Part shown: positions 27,904 through 37,210 of the stretch, piece after piece
How positions within the stretch are numbered: the first letter of the stretch is position 1
Layout: each line of letters starts with the position of its first letter
NCBI GenBank assembly: GCA_947457075.1
Contig: CANGUG010000011.1
Span: forward strand, 1-64,000
DNA: 64,000 bases
Direction of reading: 5' to 3'
Origin: Bacteroidota bacterium
Lineage (GTDB): Bacteria > Bacteroidota > Bacteroidia > Chitinophagales > Chitinophagaceae
The notes under the pieces: model-generated
Database searches by the model: none
Seen by the model: the letters and a program-made list of their open reading frames with translations, nothing else
Told to the model about the DNA's origin: nothing
Program-made: the position numbers and the translations under genes

Positions 27904-30900
27904 TTAGTCTATAAATATCAGTGTAACTTTTGTGCCCTTGTTGGGTAAACTTTCAATTTCAATTTTTGCTCCCATTAACTGAACAATGTTTCGGATAATT
28001 TGGAAACCTACGCCATTGCCTTTCTTGTACTTTGGTATTTGCTCAACCTCGTCCTTTGCTTTTCCTTTTAACAAATAATCTATCATTGATTCGTTCATAC
28101 CAACACCAGTATCAGATACATAAAGTTTATACCCATTGGTTGTTATACTATGACTTATAGTAATTTGACCTATACTTGTATTATTTATTCCATTTACAAT
28201 TAAATTGTATAGCAACACTCTTAGTGAGTCAGGCCAATTTTGAATGATGATATCTTCTGGTATTTCATTGATAATACTTATTTTATCATTTTGTTTAAAT
28301 GGATCTACAAATTCAATTAAATCATTCACTAAAACAAAAATAGCAACCGTCTGTTTTTTGGGAAGTGCTTCAATATTATCAAACTTAACCCAATTGAGCA
28401 TGTTAGAAGTTAAATATTCTAAGTCCTTTGAAGTCCTTGCAATTTGATATATCGAAGATTTAGCATTTACATCCTTAGTTGTATCAGCAATATTTTTAGC
28501 GGTAATATGTAAATACTTTAATGGTGTTAATATATCATGATTCATGATTGCAATAACATGATCTTTTGCTTGATTTCGTTTTAATAAATAATCATTTAAA
28601 CTATTTAATGAAGCTGTTTTTGAATCAACTTCTTTTTCCAATATTCTTTGTCGTCTCTTATAAATAATGGTTTTAAAACGAATATATAACCAAACCATTC
28701 CAATAATTAATAATAAATAAAAAAAATACATATACGGATTCAACGTCCACGGATATTGAATCGAAAATGGATACTCAACCTGTTCCCATTGTTTATTAAT
28801 CGTGTTTCTTAATCTTATTGAAAATGTATGAGAACCATATGCAGGATTACTATATTTTATTACTGGATTTTTTACATTAATTCTAATCCACTGATCGTTA
28901 TCAAATTTGTATTCCAACATTATATTTTCTTGCGTTAGCATACCTGAAATACCAAGTTGAAATTCCAAATTCTTAACACTAGATGAAAACTCATTATTAT
29001 TAGAATTTAAATTGATTAATTTATTATCGACAAATAATTTATCTATAAAAACCTTAGGTTGTATATTAACTTCAGGTAAGCTATCTGGGTTAAACTGAAT
29101 TAATCCATCAATACCAGGGAAGGAAAATTTTCCATTACGCATTTTGATTGCACAAGGATTACAACCTCCATTCATTTCTAATTCATCGATACCTTCGTTT
29201 TTACCGAAATATTTAAACTTGATATTACCAGGCCCCTTATTCCAAAAATCTATCAAGGACTTACCTGGTGACATAAATAAACCTTTATTAGTACTTGCCC
29301 AAACATTTCCTTTAGCATCCTCAATGAAACAATGTGTATAGTTTAAATAACTATTTTGATCTAATGGTACTTTTTTTATTGAATCTTTGAAATACATATA
29401 AACTCCACCTCCATAAGTTCCAATTAGTAAATACCCATTTAAATTATAAATTGCCCTAAAATTTGAATTGTCCTTGTCTTTATAAAATAGGACAAATGTA
29501 TTTTGCTTTAAATTATATTTATACAAACCATGTGTAGTTGCAGCCAATATTTCATTTTTGTTAATTTCTTTTAAACTATACACAATAAAATTAAAGGGCA
29601 TATTGTTTAATTTTAAAACATACTCCCACTTAGTTTTCTTAATTGCTATTCCTTTTTCATTAAATGCATATATGACATCTCCTAGTTGAATTAAACTATT
29701 CCTATTTACATTTAATTCATTAGTAATACTGTTAATTCTATTATTTCTTAAGTCAAATTCAACTAGACCATCCGAATTAGACATATACAAAAAACTGTTT
29801 TTAGAAATAAACGTATTTGTTTCAGAAGGTCTATAAAAAACATTTGTAGATTGAAGCTTTGAATTACCAAAAATCTGACCTGAATTAATTTGAATATTGC
29901 CGTTACTTAATTGTAACTGTGCATAGGCAGAAGTACTAACCCCCTCAATTACATTATTCGGTAAAATTCGACTAAAATATTGAGGCCTTCCAACAAGCAG
30001 TCCTCTATTATCAGTTCCTATATAAATTGTATTTGTAATTTCATCAATTTGAACATACTTAATAAATTCATTTTTGGGTAACTGGTCTGTTATTAAATTA
30101 AGTTGTATTTTATCATTGATTATTGAAACTAAAAATATTTTTTCTCCCGATACCAAATAAACTGGAGCTTTAGCATGATTTTGGAATATTTTAATTTTCC
30201 CAAAAATATTATTACGATCGGTTTTGATTAATTTATAGGCATCTAATAATTGAACTAAATTAATTTTATTGTTAGGAATCTCCGCTTTATAAATTATGCC
30301 TTTTTTTGTCACTATAAATAAATTATTATTTATAGTAAACTCGTTATCAAACTCAATACTGTCTTTAATTGTTACCAATTGATTATTAATATATTTATAT
30401 AGTGCGTATTCGTATTTTACATATACATTTTCCCCCACTTTAATATCTCTCAATTGTATAGGAAATACAACATGTTTGGCAGGTGTTTTCCTAAAATTAT
30501 ACTTATAGTCTAAATATGCATTTTCATCATCCATTTTATAAACAGGATTTTCAATAACCGCATTATTATCCTTTATTATAAATACGCGCTCATCAATTAA
30601 TTTACCAAATAACTTTCCATCGGTGGTCTTATCGAAAAATACAATTCTTCCATTCAATACTGCTGTTTCATTATTATTCCCAAAATTTTGAAATCCATGT
30701 CCATTGTATCTTACTATGCCCGATTCTGTAGCCACCCACAGGAATCTGGTCTTTTCATCAAACTGTAATCCTTTAATAGCGTTGGTAGGTAAACCACTTT
30801 CGGTATTGATTCGTTCAAAACTATATCTAAGTTGGGCTTGAGTAATATTTTGAATACCTATAAAGAATAGCAATAAAAAAAAAGGCAGGCTTATACGCGA

Positions 30901-30942
30901 AATTGCGCTTATCAAATTACTAGTAACTAATTTGGTGTACAT
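27904..30942 (-). CDS. Sensor histidine kinase with two-component beta-propeller and Y_Y_Y sensor region
   Basis: 1012 residues. A signal-anchor (residues about 15-36) is followed by RYSFERINTESGLPTNAIKG, the typical start of two-component-regulator propeller sensors, with repeated WVATESGIVRYNG / ASTNKGLF-type blades to about residue 640. A Y_Y_Y domain (YKFDNDQWIRI ... GSHTFSIRLRN) precedes a transmembrane helix near 745-765. The cytoplasmic part has a HisKA-like box NHDILTPLKYLH (phospho-acceptor His near 802), an N box (LLYNLIVNGINN), VSDTGVGM and GNGVGFQI ATP-lid motifs, and ends after a complete HATPase domain. Unlike many Bacteroidota propeller kinases it lacks receiver and AraC domains. 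The output partner is the LuxR-type regulator whose 3' end it overlaps by 23 bases. Propeller sensors often sense glycans; the signal here is unknown. No SusC/SusD genes are nearby, and surface adhesin genes flank it. Confidence 0.9.
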   Translation of the reverse strand: MYTKLVTSNLISAISRISLPFFLLLFFIGIQNITQAQLRYSFERINTESGLPTNAIKGLQFDEKTRFLWVATESGIVRYNGHGFQNFGNNNETAVLNGRIVFFDKTTDGKLFGKLIDERVFIIKDNNAVIENPVYKMDDENAYLDYKYNFRKTPAKHVVFPIQLRDIKVGENVYVKYEYALYKYINNQLVTIKDSIEFDNEFTINNNLFIVTKKGIIYKAEIPNNKINLVQLLDAYKLIKTDRNNIFGKIKIFQNHAKAPVYLVSGEKIFLVSIINDKIQLNLITDQLPKNEFIKYVQIDEITNTIYIGTDNRGLLVGRPQYFSRILPNNVIEGVSTSAYAQLQLSNGNIQINSGQIFGNSKLQSTNVFYRPSETNTFISKNSFLYMSNSDGLVEFDLRNNRINSITNELNVNRNSLIQLGDVIYAFNEKGIAIKKTKWEYVLKLNNMPFNFIVYSLKEINKNEILAATTHGLYKYNLKQNTFVLFYKDKDNSNFRAIYNLNGYLLIGTYGGGVYMYFKDSIKKVPLDQNSYLNYTHCFIEDAKGNVWASTNKGLFMSPGKSLIDFWNKGPGNIKFKYFGKNEGIDELEMNGGCNPCAIKMRNGKFSFPGIDGLIQFNPDSLPEVNIQPKVFIDKLFVDNKLINLNSNNNEFSSSVKNLEFQLGISGMLTQENIMLEYKFDNDQWIRINVKNPVIKYSNPAYGSHTFSIRLRNTINKQWEQVEYPFSIQYPWTLNPYMYFFYLLLIIGMVWLYIRFKTIIYKRRQRILEKEVDSKTASLNSLNDYLLKRNQAKDHVIAIMNHDILTPLKYLHITAKNIADTTKDVNAKSSIYQIARTSKDLEYLTSNMLNWVKFDNIEALPKKQTVAIFVLVNDLIEFVDPFKQNDKISIINEIPEDIIIQNWPDSLRVLLYNLIVNGINNTSIGQITISHSITTNGYKLYVSDTGVGMNESMIDYLLKGKAKDEVEQIPKYKKGNGVGFQIIRNIVQLMGAKIEIESLPNKGTKVTLIFID

Positions 30943-31525
30943 GGGCCAATTGTAATAAGTGCGTAAACGAATCTGCTTTTACTTTATCAAATATATTTGA
31001 TTTAATAGTAGAAACCGTATTCATTTTTAAACCCAATGAATTGGCAATTTCTTTGGTCCGATAACCGTTTAATAAATAATGCAAAATTTCTAATTCTCTT
31101 ACCGCTAAGGTTGAAAATGGATTGCCCACTTCTTCTATTTTCTTTCTAATAGTTATTGGCTGCCCTTTAATAAATAATTCTAAATGATAGTTAATTTCCG
31201 ACTCAGAAGCCCCTTTATGCAAGTAGGAATGGATATTATATTTACTGGAAATTTTACCATACACTTCCACTGGTTGCATGGAATGCACTAAAATTGACAA
31301 ATGAGGATATTTTTCATTGATGGTTTCAATATATTCCAAGGTATTTCCATCAGGTAATATAATATCCAATATTAGATGAGTATAATCTTGAGTGCCTAAT
31401 TCAATCATTAAATCGGCACATGTACTTACATCTGCTACTTTTTGAACATTCAACTTATTTAAAATAGCCGTTAAGCCCATTTTAACAATACTATGATCCT
31501 CTACCACCAATACTTTAACTTCCAT
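30920..31525 (-). CDS. Response regulator, NarL/LuxR family
   Basis: 201 residues from ATG at 31525. The frame can be extended to a GTG at 31543, but the ATG gives MEVKVLVVEDHS, which aligns exactly with receiver N-termini. Receiver domain: acidic D10, phospho-acceptor D54 (LILDIILPDG), S82 and K104 (YLHKGAS). A LuxR-type helix-turn-helix follows from about residue 139 (LAVRELEILHYLLNGYRTKEIANSLGLKMNTVSTIKSNIFDKV). It overlaps the kinase gene by 23 bases, so the two are translated from one mRNA and should form a cognate pair. A TAAATTTG element lies just upstream, and the 230-base divergent region contains clustered TTAGAC-type sites that it might bind. Regulon unknown; adjacency suggests surface-protein genes. 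Confidence 0.92.
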   Translation of the reverse strand: MEVKVLVVEDHSIVKMGLTAILNKLNVQKVADVSTCADLMIELGTQDYTHLILDIILPDGNTLEYIETINEKYPHLSILVHSMQPVEVYGKISSKYNIHSYLHKGASESEINYHLELFIKGQPITIRKKIEEVGNPFSTLAVRELEILHYLLNGYRTKEIANSLGLKMNTVSTIKSNIFDKVKADSFTHLLQLAHVHQISY

Positions 31526-31544
31526 AATAATTTTATTAATCACT

Positions 31545-31552
31545 CAAATTTA
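31545..31552 (-). promoter_or_regulatory. Bacteroidota -7 element for the regulator-kinase operon
   Basis: On the minus strand TAAATTTG matches the TAnnTTTG consensus, 19 bases before the ATG at 31525. No clear TTG element is seen at the usual distance (CTTTTAACC is the nearest T-rich stretch), so the promoter may be weak or need an activator. Confidence 0.4.
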
Positions 31553-31683
31553 AGTAGTCTTAAGGTTAAAAGGACTGATTTTCAGGTATATAGATTTAAT
31601 TCTAGCCACAAACTGAATACATAACTAATTGATATATAATAAAGTACGATTAGGCTTGCCTAAAATAAAGTGAACTCGCTGCG

Positions 31684-31750
31684 ATTAGACATAAATCTAA
31701 TTGTTAGACTACTTATATTTTCTAATTTTATTAGTGTCTAATAAATAGAC
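31684..31750. promoter_or_regulatory. Cluster of TTAGAC/GTCTAAT repeats in the divergent intergenic region
   Basis: Within 67 bases are ATTAGA-N6-TCTAAT (31684-31701), TTAGAC (31704-31709), ATTAG-TGT-CTAAT (31730-31742) and ATAGAC (31745-31750). The half-site recurs in both orientations, as expected for a multi-dimer operator. It lies between the divergent regulator gene and the small 76-residue gene, 22 bases before the latter's ATG. Binding by the neighbouring LuxR-type regulator is a guess from position. Confidence 0.35.
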
Positions 31751-31771
31751 CCCCTAAACGATTGCTTGCTT

Positions 31772-32002
31772 ATGTTTACATTAACTGAAATAGTTAAGGA
31801 CGGTATTCTAGAAGTGCGCTTTACTTTAAAAGACTGTGAAAGTAAAATTTACACAATCACCAATGCACAAGGCTTAGACATTATGCAAGGCAAAATAGCT
31901 GGGAATACCCAAAGAACCTGCTTATACGTTGGAGATTGTAAAAAGGGAAATTACACTTTTTCCTTAGGGGAATCAATTTCGCAGGAATTTACCATTCAAT
32001 AA
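31772..32002 (+). CDS. Small protein resembling a stand-alone T9SS type A tail (Por_Secre_tail) domain
   Basis: 76 residues from ATG at 31772; a TTG two codons earlier is possible but less likely. No signal peptide and no other domain. The sequence pattern, EVRFTL ... KIYTITNAQGLDIMQGKIAGNTQRTCLYVGDCKKGNYTFSLG ... QEFTIQ, follows the strand order of the type A C-terminal sorting domain: I-x-[ND]-x-x-G-x-x-[VIL], then G, then [LI]-x-[VL]-x-x-[LC]-x-x-G-x-Y-x-[FV]. The family normally has this as the last ~75 residues of a large exported protein, so a free copy is odd. It may be a cytoplasmic relic, a regulator of sorting, or a small unrelated beta-sandwich. It is divergent from the response regulator and 63 bases before rlmH. 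Confidence 0.6.
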   Translation: MFTLTEIVKDGILEVRFTLKDCESKIYTITNAQGLDIMQGKIAGNTQRTCLYVGDCKKGNYTFSLGESISQEFTIQ

Positions 32003-32029
32003 CAGCCATTCCATTTGATTTTAATTGAT

Positions 32030-32037
32030 TAAATTTG
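32030..32037 (+). promoter_or_regulatory. Candidate -7 element for rlmH
   Basis: TAAATTTG, a perfect TAnnTTTG match, ends 28 bases before the TTG start of rlmH and just after the preceding small gene. The nearest TTG upstream (32015-32017) leaves only 12 bases, shorter than the 20-23 seen at other promoters here, so assignment is tentative. Confidence 0.35.
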
Positions 32038-32065
32038 ATGTCTATCAAATATTAAATCTACCCCA

Positions 32066-32530
32066 TTGAAACTTTCGATCCTCTCAGTTGGAAAAGCCCA
32101 CGAATCCTATATTAAAGAAGGAGTAGAACAATTTACCAAACGTATTGGACATTATTACCCTATTGACTGGCAATTAATTACGCCCAGTAAACTAACCGAA
32201 CCTGCTCAAATAAAAAAAGCCGAAGCGGCAAGTATTTTAAAAACATTAACCTCCGCCGATGTTTTGGTACTATTGGACGAAACGGGTAAAATGCTCAATT
32301 CTCCAGGTTTAGCCAAACTCATTCAACAAAAAGCCAATCAAAGTGCCCAAAGAATTGTTTTTCTTATTGGAGGCGCTTATGGGGTTGATGCTGAAATTAA
32401 ATCAAGGGCCAACTTTACTTGGAGCCTTTCTGAACTTGTTTTTCCGCATATGCTGGTACGTTTATTATTAGCTGAGCAGGTTTACCGTGCTTGTAGTATC
32501 TTGGCCAATGAAAAATACCATCACGAATAA
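32066..32530 (+). CDS. rlmH: 23S rRNA (pseudouridine(1915)-N(3))-methyltransferase RlmH
   Basis: 154 residues, full length for the family. It methylates N3 of pseudouridine 1915 in helix 69 of 23S rRNA using S-adenosylmethionine, acting on assembled 70S ribosomes. Visible features: N-terminal MKLSILSVGKAHESYIKEGVEQFTKRI; the SPOUT trefoil-knot core with LLDETGKMLNSPGLAKLI, the SAM-binding FLIGGAYGVD loop, and the C-terminal LVFPHMLVRLLLAEQVYRACSILANEKYHHE signature. The start is TTG, chosen because MKL aligns with known RlmH N-termini and no in-frame ATG is near. The ORF is followed 33 bases later by the rhomboid gene on the same strand. Confidence 0.97.
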   Translation: MKLSILSVGKAHESYIKEGVEQFTKRIGHYYPIDWQLITPSKLTEPAQIKKAEAASILKTLTSADVLVLLDETGKMLNSPGLAKLIQQKANQSAQRIVFLIGGAYGVDAEIKSRANFTWSLSELVFPHMLVRLLLAEQVYRACSILANEKYHHE

Positions 32531-32563
32531 TGCCTGTTTAAGGCTTTCAAAAATATTAACAAC

Positions 32564-33211
32564 ATGACTTTAACCTTACTCATTATCATTGTTACTGTAA
32601 TTGTATCATTGATTGCCATGAACAATGATCAACTCATGGATAAATGTATATTTCACCCCTATTCTATTGCAAAGGATCCTAGCCAATGGTACCGTTCCAT
32701 TACATGTGGATTTATTCATGCCGATCTTCCCCATCTTGCCTTTAATATGTTTTCCTTTTACATGTTTGGAGAATATATCGAAAAGGATTTTCAAATTATA
32801 TTTGGAGCAAGTAGTGCCATGATGTTTATGCTTTTGTACTTCACTGCCTTAGTAATTTGCATAATCCCCACCTATTTTAGTCATAAAAAACAATATAACT
32901 ATCGTAGCCTAGGTGCTTCAGGTGCAGTGTCAGCAATTGTTTTTGTAGGTATTTTTTTACACCCCAGTTTACAAATTGGTTTTTTTGTGATTCCTCCTAT
33001 TATACCTGGTTTTGTGTTTGGCCCCCTTTATCTTGCACTAACCATTTACTTGTCTAAAAAAGGACCCGGATCCATCAACCATAGCGCTCATTTGTGGGGA
33101 TCACTTTATGGAATCGTATTTGTAATTATTTGCTCCCAATTGCTCAGTGACTTTAGTCCAATTGATAATTTTATCAATAATGTTATTGGTTATTTGAATG
33201 CATTAAAATAA
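32564..33211 (+). CDS. Rhomboid family intramembrane serine protease
   Basis: 215 residues, polytopic (about six hydrophobic helices). Catalytic signature: GASG with nucleophile S119 at the start of a helix, and the partner histidine H176 in HSAHLWGSLYG. The upstream H-x(4)-H-x(3)-N motif (H52, H57, N61) of the oxyanion-site helix is also intact. These residues define active rhomboid proteases, which cut transmembrane substrates within or near the membrane. Substrates in Bacteroidota are not established. It lies 33 bases after rlmH and probably shares its transcript; it is convergent with the adhesin gene ending at 33247. Confidence 0.93.
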   Translation: MTLTLLIIIVTVIVSLIAMNNDQLMDKCIFHPYSIAKDPSQWYRSITCGFIHADLPHLAFNMFSFYMFGEYIEKDFQIIFGASSAMMFMLLYFTALVICIIPTYFSHKKQYNYRSLGASGAVSAIVFVGIFLHPSLQIGFFVIPPIIPGFVFGPLYLALTIYLSKKGPGSINHSAHLWGSLYGIVFVIICSQLLSDFSPIDNFINNVIGYLNALK

Positions 33212-33246
33212 ATGCGTTTGCGCTATTAAGGATTACATTAGTAAAG

Positions 33247-36200
33247 CTATCTTAGTAAGATAAAGGAACCCGTTTTTCTGACTTTTAAGTCCTTATAAGT
33301 AATGTACTCAATTAAATAAGTGTAGGCGTCCATTTCCTGGTCAAACCCATTATTTTTCCCATCCCAACCTTTAGATAAGTCATTGGTTTGGAATACAACT
33401 TTACCAAATCGGTTAAAAATAGTGTAAGTTAACAATGTTTTTACCCCTGCCCCATATTCTATTTTAAATAGATCATTAAGATTATCCCCATTAGGTGTAA
33501 ACGCATTGGGTACTGTTACCACCACTTCCTCTGATACATCCAAATGGTATTCATCCAGTATTTTGCAGCCAGTCGTCGTATCTATTCTTAATAATGTATA
33601 GTCAATATCATTGAGCCCTCTAAATATAGGATTGGAAATATATGGATTGCTCAAATTAAATGAAGGGATCCATTGATATTGAACATATCCACTATCCACT
33701 TTCTTGGGCATTAACATGGTATCCTGATTAGCCAAAACAAACAAAGTAAATTTAGAAGGAGGTATTGGGTCTTTAATTTGAATGGTATCACCCATTAGGG
33801 TATAATTGTATTTTGGACAGTAATCGCTGCTCACAGTTAAACGCATTACATATCGCCCTACTTTATTGTAATTATGCGCTATTGGATTGGCTCGGTAAAA
33901 ATAATTTGAATCACCAAAGTTCCACAAATAATGAATATTATTCAAATCCATAGCGTTAGTCAATATTTTCAAATCTCCATTGGTACATGAAATGGGGTAA
34001 TAACTAAAATTAACCATTGGCACATTCACCGCCATTATATTCACTGGTGTGCTTGGCAATGAAAAACATTTTCCATCATTCACCACAAGTGCGTAATTGC
34101 CCACATTACCAATTTGAATAGAATCAATTAAGGAGGTATTCAATAAACTACCATTATTGAACCATTTAAATACATTGCCCCCACTGCCTTTTAAGGTAAC
34201 AGCGTCCCCGTTACAAATCACCGTGTCTTTTGCTAGGATATTGGCAATGGGTAAAGCGGGTAAATTGATACTTATTAAATTATCATATTGATAATTACAA
34301 TTTTTAATATCCGTCACTTTTAAATTTACATTTACATTTCCCGGTGTTGCACCAAACAAAGTACTATCCTTTAAAGTTGCATTTGAATTACTCAAGGTAT
34401 AATTATATTTAAAAGGTGGTGTTCCCCCTATTACCCTTTTTTTAATAAGCATAGAATCATAAATGCACAAATAATTTTGATTGGATTGTAATGACACACT
34501 CGTAGGAGGACGCACAATTTGAATTGCCCTTAAAGAGTCATCAAAACAGGTCCCTCCCGAATACACTTGCATGTTTATATTGTAATTATAATTATTACTA
34601 GCCACCGCATTGGCATATTTATGTTTGTATATATTCCCAATTTTACTATCTACAATGGTCGTATCTGTACCATCCCCCCATACTATTCTCATTGAACCAA
34701 TATTTCCAGGATAAACCCAGGAACTATCCTTAATGACCACTTCCTCATAACTACATAAAGCAGTGTCTTTTAAAACTTTAAAATTTGAAATTGGATAGGA
34801 GCCATTAATAACAAAGGGCCTTGTTAATGAATCCACACAACCCTGGCTACTTGTTACTTTTAGTTGCACAAAATAATTCCCTTCTTTATTATATATAACA
34901 CTGGGGTTGGCTTGAGTTAATTGACCTGTGGCAAAACTGGGCCCTGGACTAATTGGTGTAGTGCCTGCATTAAAATTCCACTGGTAGCTAAAAGGTGTTG
35001 GCGTTCCCTTACTTGTGGTACTATCCTTAAAAACAGCTTGTCCGTCATTTAAACAAAAAAAAGGCAGTTTGAAACCAACAATGGGTAATGGATTAATTTC
35101 AATAACTTTTGTTAAAGTGTCACTGACACAACCAAAGCTTGACCTTAGGGCCAATTTAACCGTATCTTTTCCCCAGTTTGGAAAAACCTGTGTAAAAGGA
35201 TTACCGTTTGATAAATTGAGGATATTCCCATTTCCCATATTCCAGTACCAATTAGCTACCGCATCCAAATCAGCGGTTGACTGATCCGTAAATACAATAT
35301 CATTTTTTTCACAGCGAATAGCAGAAAAATTAAAATTAGGCACAGGTAAACGATTTACTTTAATCGTATCATATAGTGAAGTAGGGTTTAAAATTAAATT
35401 AATGCTGCAGTTATTTGAATCAATTAAATTGGTAACGCGATAAATGGTAGTTGTTGTTGGACTAACAGTAAAACTATTATTCGAATTTAATAAATTATTG
35501 ATAGTTGTATTAACAGCGCCGTTGGTATAACTTAAATTCCATGGTGCCTTACCTGTTAATTGATATTGGATAGCCCTACTATTCCCAATACAAACTGTAT
35601 CTAATGATTTAGTAAACTGAATCGTAGGCAATGGATTCACCTTAATATTGATACTATCTAATGAACTACCACATCCAGTAAGGGTTGCTGTCAAATAATA
35701 GTATCCTGAATCCAGTACCCTTGCTGTAGGAATAATGGGATTATACACATTACTACTAAAACCATTGGGGCCTGTCCACTGATATACGACTCCATTTAAT
35801 TGATTCGCGGCCAATTGAATATCACTACCCATACAAGCACTTGTAATTAAATTAGGGGCCATTGAAATTTTGCTGTAATTAGAAAAATAACCCAATCTAG
35901 CGCCTGAACTACTACCCCCATTTAAAAATCCAAGATGAAATAATCCAGTGCTGTTACTAACAACAGTAGCAACGCCATCGGGAACAAGGGTATTTAATGT
36001 AGTCAAATTAGCAGTACTAATTCTAGCAGCTTTCCAACCAGTTGCACCAGGCACATCAAAAAATAAACTAGAAGAAATCACTCCTGCATTTCCATTTAAT
36101 TTAAAATTATTAACATCGTCTGACTTACATATTAAATTCAAATAAAACAACTCGTTAGTAGATCTTACAAAACTTACAGAATTAGACCCTGTACATTTAA

Positions 36201-37209
36201 TACTTGGCAAAGAGGTTTGAGTCACTTCCGTACCAACACCAGTAAATTGTAAAACGTAACTTGGATTACTTGTAGTAATATAAACACTATTGCTATTAAG
36301 AACCCCCTTATAAGATTGTCCTTTATTAATTGTTGCAATAGGAGTTGTTGATCCATTAAGATAAATATTGGTACCATCCGCAGTAGCCCAAACATAATAT
36401 AAATCAGCAGATCCGTTTATAAAAGTAGTTAACGCTCCTCTAACAATTATAAATTCGGTACCCGTATTAGAAATAGGCACAATTTGATCTCCTGCAATAT
36501 CTAAACTACTCCCCACATAAATAGAATCATCGAATATGGTAACACAAATAGGTTTATTAGATGTGATTTCTGAGCCCCCTAAATGCAAAGAAGCAAGCGT
36601 ACTACTTCCAATGACTGCGTAAGTTTGCCCCTTATTTAATATAATATTAAAAGTACCAGCAGGGCGTCCATTCCCATCCGGTTTTGTTAATGTAATATCA
36701 ATGGAAGTATTATCCTCAGTGGCAACTATCACAAATCCATTATTTGCATTTGGATTAATTCCCGCGCGATTATCATATTGTGTTTGGGAGGGAATGATAA
36801 AAGATAGTCCTTTTGCTGTATTCCCTTTTAATGGAAAGATTTCAGGATTATATAAACGTCCAACTTCATAATAAGCTGAAATATTTGAAGTGGAAGTTAT
36901 TTTAATTCCATAATTAAGGGGGGTTCCACTAGGTTTTGATTCAATTGAATTAATAAAAGCAGTGACATCGCGAGTGACAGTCGAATTGGCATTCAAATTA
37001 ATTACAATAGGCACAAAACTTGCATTTGCTGGCTCAGAAATAGTAATTACTGCAGGTTGATCATAAGTAGTTAATCTAAAAACTATTGGTGTATTCTCAT
37101 GACCTGAGGTGACTGCAGGTGCGGCAAACCAAAATTCTGTATCTGTTTGGGAAAATGACTGTAAGGATAGTAGCAGTCCAACGATGATATAAAATAATTT
37201 TCTATTCAA
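33247..37209 (-). CDS. T9SS type B surface protein with IgGFc-binding-like N-domain and PKD repeats
   Basis: 1320 residues; signal peptide ending near LQSFSQ. The N-terminal ~400 residues (DTEFWFAAP ... ATEDNTSIDITL ... LNKGQTYAVIG ... FDDSIYVG) match the IgGFc-binding-type beta domain common in Bacteroidota surface proteins. The middle is Ig and PKD-like, with PKD signatures (WYWNMGNGN, YQWNFNAGTTP, YLWNFGDSNYF). The end (PNAFTPNGDNLNDLFKIEYG ... IFNRFGKVVFQTN ... GSFILLR) is a type B sorting domain. The start codon is TTG at 37209, one base after the stop of the PorP/SprF gene; the frame gives a good signal peptide directly. It is a paralogue of the 1367-residue protein encoded at 38212, with very similar ends, so the two arose by duplication around the PorP/SprF gene. 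Expected on the cell surface; the ligand is unknown. Confidence 0.92.
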   Translation of the reverse strand: MNRKLFYIIVGLLLSLQSFSQTDTEFWFAAPAVTSGHENTPIVFRLTTYDQPAVITISEPANASFVPIVINLNANSTVTRDVTAFINSIESKPSGTPLNYGIKITSTSNISAYYEVGRLYNPEIFPLKGNTAKGLSFIIPSQTQYDNRAGINPNANNGFVIVATEDNTSIDITLTKPDGNGRPAGTFNIILNKGQTYAVIGSSTLASLHLGGSEITSNKPICVTIFDDSIYVGSSLDIAGDQIVPISNTGTEFIIVRGALTTFINGSADLYYVWATADGTNIYLNGSTTPIATINKGQSYKGVLNSNSVYITTSNPSYVLQFTGVGTEVTQTSLPSIKCTGSNSVSFVRSTNELFYLNLICKSDDVNNFKLNGNAGVISSSLFFDVPGATGWKAARISTANLTTLNTLVPDGVATVVSNSTGLFHLGFLNGGSSSGARLGYFSNYSKISMAPNLITSACMGSDIQLAANQLNGVVYQWTGPNGFSSNVYNPIIPTARVLDSGYYYLTATLTGCGSSLDSINIKVNPLPTIQFTKSLDTVCIGNSRAIQYQLTGKAPWNLSYTNGAVNTTINNLLNSNNSFTVSPTTTTIYRVTNLIDSNNCSINLILNPTSLYDTIKVNRLPVPNFNFSAIRCEKNDIVFTDQSTADLDAVANWYWNMGNGNILNLSNGNPFTQVFPNWGKDTVKLALRSSFGCVSDTLTKVIEINPLPIVGFKLPFFCLNDGQAVFKDSTTSKGTPTPFSYQWNFNAGTTPISPGPSFATGQLTQANPSVIYNKEGNYFVQLKVTSSQGCVDSLTRPFVINGSYPISNFKVLKDTALCSYEEVVIKDSSWVYPGNIGSMRIVWGDGTDTTIVDSKIGNIYKHKYANAVASNNYNYNINMQVYSGGTCFDDSLRAIQIVRPPTSVSLQSNQNYLCIYDSMLIKKRVIGGTPPFKYNYTLSNSNATLKDSTLFGATPGNVNVNLKVTDIKNCNYQYDNLISINLPALPIANILAKDTVICNGDAVTLKGSGGNVFKWFNNGSLLNTSLIDSIQIGNVGNYALVVNDGKCFSLPSTPVNIMAVNVPMVNFSYYPISCTNGDLKILTNAMDLNNIHYLWNFGDSNYFYRANPIAHNYNKVGRYVMRLTVSSDYCPKYNYTLMGDTIQIKDPIPPSKFTLFVLANQDTMLMPKKVDSGYVQYQWIPSFNLSNPYISNPIFRGLNDIDYTLLRIDTTTGCKILDEYHLDVSEEVVVTVPNAFTPNGDNLNDLFKIEYGAGVKTLLTYTIFNRFGKVVFQTNDLSKGWDGKNNGFDQEMDAYTYLIEYITYKDLKVRKTGSFILLR

Positions 37210-37210
37210 T

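Noticed and set aside
31526..31543. GTG start at 31543 for the response regulator
   Set aside because: The ATG at 31525 gives the standard receiver N-terminus and correct distance to D10 and D54.
33212..33246. Possible bidirectional terminator between the rhomboid gene and the adhesin
   Set aside because: Only very short, AT-rich partial repeats are present; not enough for a call.
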